A model generated the notes under the pieces. It had not been told where the DNA came from. It was given only the letters and a program-made list of their open reading frames with translations, and did not search any database. A stretch of DNA of 64,000 bases from Betaproteobacteria bacterium (GTDB lineage Bacteria; Pseudomonadota; Gammaproteobacteria; Burkholderiales; Casimicrobiaceae): assembly GCA_016720425.1 (NCBI GenBank), contig JADKKQ010000003.1, positions 62,001 through 126,000 of the forward strand. Direction: 5' to 3'. Shown here piece after piece: positions 61,350 through 64,000 of the stretch (position 1 is the stretch's first letter; the number at the start of each line of letters is the position of its first letter). The position numbers were made by a program, and so were the translations under genes.

Positions 61350-61434
61350 GCCCGTCCGCCCCGGTGCCCGCGGCGTTCGGCAGCGCCCGGCGGCCCCCTT
61401 CTCGTCGTGCGGGCGACATCATGCGTTCAGTATA
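61342..61434 (-). promoter_or_regulatory. Extended -10 promoter and possible leaderless leader peptide before the sensor kinase
   Basis: Minus strand TGCTATACT (extended -10, TATACT at 61434-61429). The expected start point coincides with ATGATG at 61422-61417, which opens a 26-codon frame (MMSPARREGG...) ending in TAG that overlaps the kinase GTG (61349). Codon content is ordinary for the region. Confidence 0.4.
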
Positions 61435-61537
61435 GCAACGGCATCCTGAACCCGCGGCCCTCGACCCGGCGTCGAGAGGCACCGCCTCCGGCAGGGGCTC
61501 AAGGCGCCACGGAGGCGGCGCGCGAAACTCGCGCGCC

Positions 61538-62386
61538 CTAGAAACGGAAGGTGAAGGCAACCTCCGGGCCGCTGGCCGACAGATCCTGGACCTTGCCGCC
61601 CGACTTGAAGTTGTAATCGAGAACGCGATAGCCCGCCGACACCGCGCCCCAGCTGAACTGGTAGCCCAGCCCGACCACCGCCTGCCAGGTGAGGTCGCTC
61701 TCGCCGGTGCCGACGTCGAAGTAATAGGGGACGAACCACTCGCGCCTGTCCCCGAAAGCCCAGCGACCCTTGACGCCGATGATCGCGTCCCAGTTGGTCT
61801 GGCTCGCGTCTCTCGAGCCCGTGCGACCGCTGAAACCGGTGCCCGCGATGTCGCCGTAGAGGCTGTAGGTCAGCGTCTCTTCGAGGTCGAGCATCCGCGC
61901 ACCGGCCAGCACGTCCATCGTGTAGCTCGGCGACGCCATCACCCGGTACTCGCCGGCGACCGTCCAGACCCAGGCCTTGAGGTCGAGGCCGAGGTCGGCG
62001 GTCAGGCTCGCCGGCAGGCCGGCGCCACCGAGCGAGAAATCGCGGGTGTTCGCCTTGTCGTTGCCGACGTCCATGTAGACGATGTCGTTGAGCACGCCCC
62101 AGCGCCCGTTGTGGACGTCGAGCGTGCCCATGAACACCATCTTGAGGTTCTCGATGATCGTCTCGGCGTTGACGTTGAGTCCCGAACCGCCGGTGTCCGC
62201 CGGGTAGGACGTCTGCCCGCTGAAGCCCGGAAACCAGCCGTACAACGTCAGGTTGGTCTGCCAGACGTCGGCCTTGGGCGTCGCCTGTGCCTGGGCAGCG
62301 ATCGGCTGGGCAACCAGCGCGGCCGCCGCCAGTGCCGCCGCCACCGTGCTGGCCGGGCGAAGCTTGGACGTGATCGATGCGAACAT
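61538..62386 (-). CDS. Putative outer-membrane beta-barrel protein
   Basis: 282 residues with a clear signal peptide (ASTVAAALAAAALVAQPIAAQAQA). The mature part is rich in alternating amphipathic strands: VWQTNLTLYGWFPGFSG, WGVLNDIVYMDVG, VWTVAGEYRVM, VVGLGYQFSWGAVSAGYRVLDYNFK. It ends in FTFRF with a terminal Phe, the signature recognised by the BAM machinery. ATG 62386 has AGGAGA upstream; the frame is open further upstream but is antisense to the Nudix gene. Family name and substrate are unknown. Confidence 0.78.
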   Translation of the reverse strand: MFASITSKLRPASTVAAALAAAALVAQPIAAQAQATPKADVWQTNLTLYGWFPGFSGQTSYPADTGGSGLNVNAETIIENLKMVFMGTLDVHNGRWGVLNDIVYMDVGNDKANTRDFSLGGAGLPASLTADLGLDLKAWVWTVAGEYRVMASPSYTMDVLAGARMLDLEETLTYSLYGDIAGTGFSGRTGSRDASQTNWDAIIGVKGRWAFGDRREWFVPYYFDVGTGESDLTWQAVVGLGYQFSWGAVSAGYRVLDYNFKSGGKVQDLSASGPEVAFTFRF

Positions 62387-62581
62387 GGGGTCTGTCTCCT
62401 GTCTGGGGATGGGCGTGCGGCGGAGGGGCCGGTCGGCGAACGGCGAATTGTCGCCTACACCGCGCTGGCCGGCAACGCCCGGGCGCGGCGCGTGCGCGCG
62501 GTGCCGAGCCGGCGGTGCCGCTCGCGCTATGATCCGACAGTGCGCGTGCCCGTTGACCCGCGCGTCGCTTTGCACTGTCCG

Positions 62582-63253
62582 ATGACGCTGCCCTTGTTCC
62601 GACTCCCCGCTGCCGCCCGGCGCGACTGGCTGCGGGAGGCGCTGACCCGCCCGCCGCCGGCATCGGCGAAGAATCTTTCCGACGGATTTCGCCTGCCGGG
62701 GCGCCAGGGTGAGCCCACGCCGGCCGCGGTGCTGGTGCCGCTGGTCGATCGACCGGCGGGCCTGCAGGTGCTGCTCACCCAGCGCACCGCGCACCTTTCC
62801 GACCACGCCGGGCAGATCAGCTTCCCTGGCGGGCGGGCCGAGCCCTCCGACCCGTCGCTGGCCGCGACCGCGCTGCGCGAGACCGAGGAAGAGGTCGGTC
62901 TGCCGGCTGCCACCGTCAGCGTGCTGGGATGCCTGCCCGACTACGAAACGGTGACCGGCTTCCGGGTGACGCCGGTGGTCGGCTGGGTGGACCCGCCCTT
63001 CACGCTCCGGCCCGACCCGTTCGAGGTGGCCGACGTTTTCGAGGTCCCGCTCGACTTCCTGCTCGACCCCGCGCACCAGCAACGGCATTTCCGGATGCTG
63101 GGCGAGACGCGCCGCGACTACTGGGCGATCCCCTGGAAGGATCGCTACATCTGGGGCGCGACGGCGGCGATGCTGGTGATCCTCGCCCGGACGCTGCGCG
63201 GCGGCGGTGAGCCCCTGCCTCTGTCCTCCCTGTCCTCTCCCCTGATCCTCTGA
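62582..63253 (+). CDS. Nudix CoA pyrophosphatase (NudL-type)
   Basis: 223 residues. The NudL/UPF0035 motif is LLTQRTAHLSDHAGQISFPGGRAEPSD, joined to the Nudix helix ALRETEEEVGLP. It hydrolyses CoA or related nucleoside diphosphate derivatives. The C-terminal tail after LARTLRGGG (PLPLSSLSSPLIL) is encoded by the GATC-rich repeat that also fills the gap to the next gene, so the natural end may have been altered by it. Confidence 0.88.
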   Translation: MTLPLFRLPAAARRDWLREALTRPPPASAKNLSDGFRLPGRQGEPTPAAVLVPLVDRPAGLQVLLTQRTAHLSDHAGQISFPGGRAEPSDPSLAATALRETEEEVGLPAATVSVLGCLPDYETVTGFRVTPVVGWVDPPFTLRPDPFEVADVFEVPLDFLLDPAHQQRHFRMLGETRRDYWAIPWKDRYIWGATAAMLVILARTLRGGGEPLPLSSLSSPLIL

Positions 63254-63277
63254 TCCCTGATCCCCGATCCTCTGCCA
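63225..63277. repeat. GATCC-rich repeat linker between Nudix and hydrolase genes
   Basis: Short repeats CTGTCCTC then CTGATCC; includes CTGATCCCTGATCCCCGA (63250-63267), also present on the minus strand at 22320-22366. It carries the Nudix stop (63251-63253). Confidence 0.55.
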
Positions 63278-63280
63278 CCC

Positions 63281-64000
63281 ATGCCCCTGACCGCCACCGA
63301 GCCGCGCCGCGCCCACCTCTGCAGCCTGTCGGCGCACGGATTCCATCGCGTCAACTATTGGGACTGGGGCGACCCGGGCAATCCCCGCGTCGCGATCTGC
63401 GTCCACGGGCTCGCGCGCAACGGGCGCGACTTCGACGTGCTGGCCGAGGCGCTGTCGTCGACGCACCGGGTGCTCGCCGTCGACATGCCGGGACGCGGCG
63501 ACAGCGAGTGGCTCGCCGACGCCAACGACTACGGCTTCCCGACCTATTTCACGACGCTGACGGCGCTGATCGCCCGCAGCGGTGCCGATACGGTCGACTG
63601 GATCGGCACGTCGATGGGCGGGCTGCTCGGCATGGCGATGGCGGCGCAGCCCGGCAGCCCGATTGCGCGCCTGGTCGTCAACGACGTCGGGCCCGTCATC
63701 GAGGCCGAGGCACTCGCGCGCATCGCCACCTACGTCGGACTCGACCCGAAGTTCGCGAGCCTGGCCGAGGGCGAGCGCTACATCCGGACCGTCTCCGCGC
63801 CGTTCGGTGCCTTGACCGACGAGCAGTGGCACCACCTCACCGCCAGCAACGTCCGGGAGCGCGCGGACGGGCGCTGGGGACTGGCCTACGATCCCGGCAT
63901 TGCGGTGCCGTTCCGGGCCGCACCGGCGCCGTCCGACCTGTGGGGACTGTGGGACGCGATCCGCTGCCCGACGCTGCTGCTGCGCGGGGCGGAGTCCGAC
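63281..64000 (+). CDS. Alpha/beta hydrolase, 3' end outside window
   Basis: 240 residues are visible and the frame is open at the window edge. Family features are the oxyanion strand VAICVHGLARNGRDFDVL, VLAVDMPGRGDSEW and the nucleophile elbow DWIGTSMGGLLGM (Ser of GTSMGG), then VVNDVGPVIEAEAL. The acid and His would be beyond 64000. It belongs to the broad proline-iminopeptidase/haloperoxidase-like group; substrate unknown. Confidence 0.85.
   Translation, partial: MPLTATEPRRAHLCSLSAHGFHRVNYWDWGDPGNPRVAICVHGLARNGRDFDVLAEALSSTHRVLAVDMPGRGDSEWLADANDYGFPTYFTTLTALIARSGADTVDWIGTSMGGLLGMAMAAQPGSPIARLVVNDVGPVIEAEALARIATYVGLDPKFASLAEGERYIRTVSAPFGALTDEQWHHLTASNVRERADGRWGLAYDPGIAVPFRAAPAPSDLWGLWDAIRCPTLLLRGAESD

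Noticed and set aside
62387..63835. Upstream extension of the outer-membrane protein frame
   Set aside because: It is antisense to the Nudix and hydrolase genes; a signal peptide and AGGAGA mark ATG 62386 as the start.
1..64000. CRISPR arrays, tRNA or rRNA genes, insertion sequences, prophage
   Set aside because: No regularly spaced repeat-spacer array, no cloverleaf or rRNA sequence, and no transposase, integrase or phage gene was found on reading both strands.

Overview
This is a GC-rich bacterial chromosome segment, most likely from a betaproteobacterium. The flagellar regulator is FlhDC (not FleQ/FlrC), and the operon order flgBCDEFGHIJKL, flgA-flgM-flgN, flhB-flhA-flhF-flhG-fliA, motAB, flhDC and fliEFGHIJ-fliKLMNOPQR fits Rhodocyclales/Burkholderiales-type genomes. 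It holds nearly a complete flagellar structural and export gene set. The only chemotaxis-type protein seen is a single-domain receiver.

Layout. 1-12457 is a signalling block: the end of a hormone-sensitive-lipase-type hydrolase, three diguanylate cyclases (one HDOD-REC-GGDEF), a REC-GGDEF*-EAL phosphodiesterase, an EAL-HDOD protein, a STAS protein, and a two-gene NarX/NarL-like pair. A CbiX-like protein lies among them. 12617-14509 is a fourth diguanylate cyclase. 14591-25086 (minus) is flgL-K-J-I-H-G-F-E-D-C-B. 25326-26972 (plus) is flgA-flgM-flgN. 27105-35532 (minus) is flhB-flhA-flhF-flhG-fliA, then motC-motD and a receiver protein. 35654-38742 (minus) is flhD-flhC followed by motA-motB. 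39394-46675 (plus) is fliC-flaG-fliD-fliS-fliT, a second FliK-like protein, and a fused FlhB-C-like/YcgR protein. fliE (minus) diverges from fliFGHIJKLMNOPQR (47262-58069). The right end has a large sensor kinase, an outer-membrane protein, a Nudix CoA pyrophosphatase and a truncated alpha/beta hydrolase.

Regulation can be read from the sequence. Five flagellar promoter regions share a bipartite element (GAATAG-N16-CTATTC or a variant), and 26-27 bp further on each has a -10-like hexamer; this looks like the FlhDC-dependent class II promoter. Five good sigma-28 (FliA) promoters (TCAAGTTT-N11-GCCGATAA type) precede fliC, fliS, flgM, flgK (inside the end of flgJ) and the HDOD-REC-GGDEF gene. 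The last ties c-di-GMP signalling to the late flagellar regulon. FlhDC, FliA and FlgM are all encoded here, so the hierarchy is self-contained.

Most notable: a FlhB-C-like export-switch domain in one frame with a YcgR PilZ brake; an FlhG whose ATPase motifs are lost; a frameshifted flhB; and other frames (motD, the first hydrolase) that look off by one base. The frame problems may be sequencing indels, and that caution extends to the fusion. Several short repeat families (REP/REPIN-like elements, a long hairpin, GATC-rich linkers) sit in intergenic gaps and often carry the stop codon of the adjacent gene.
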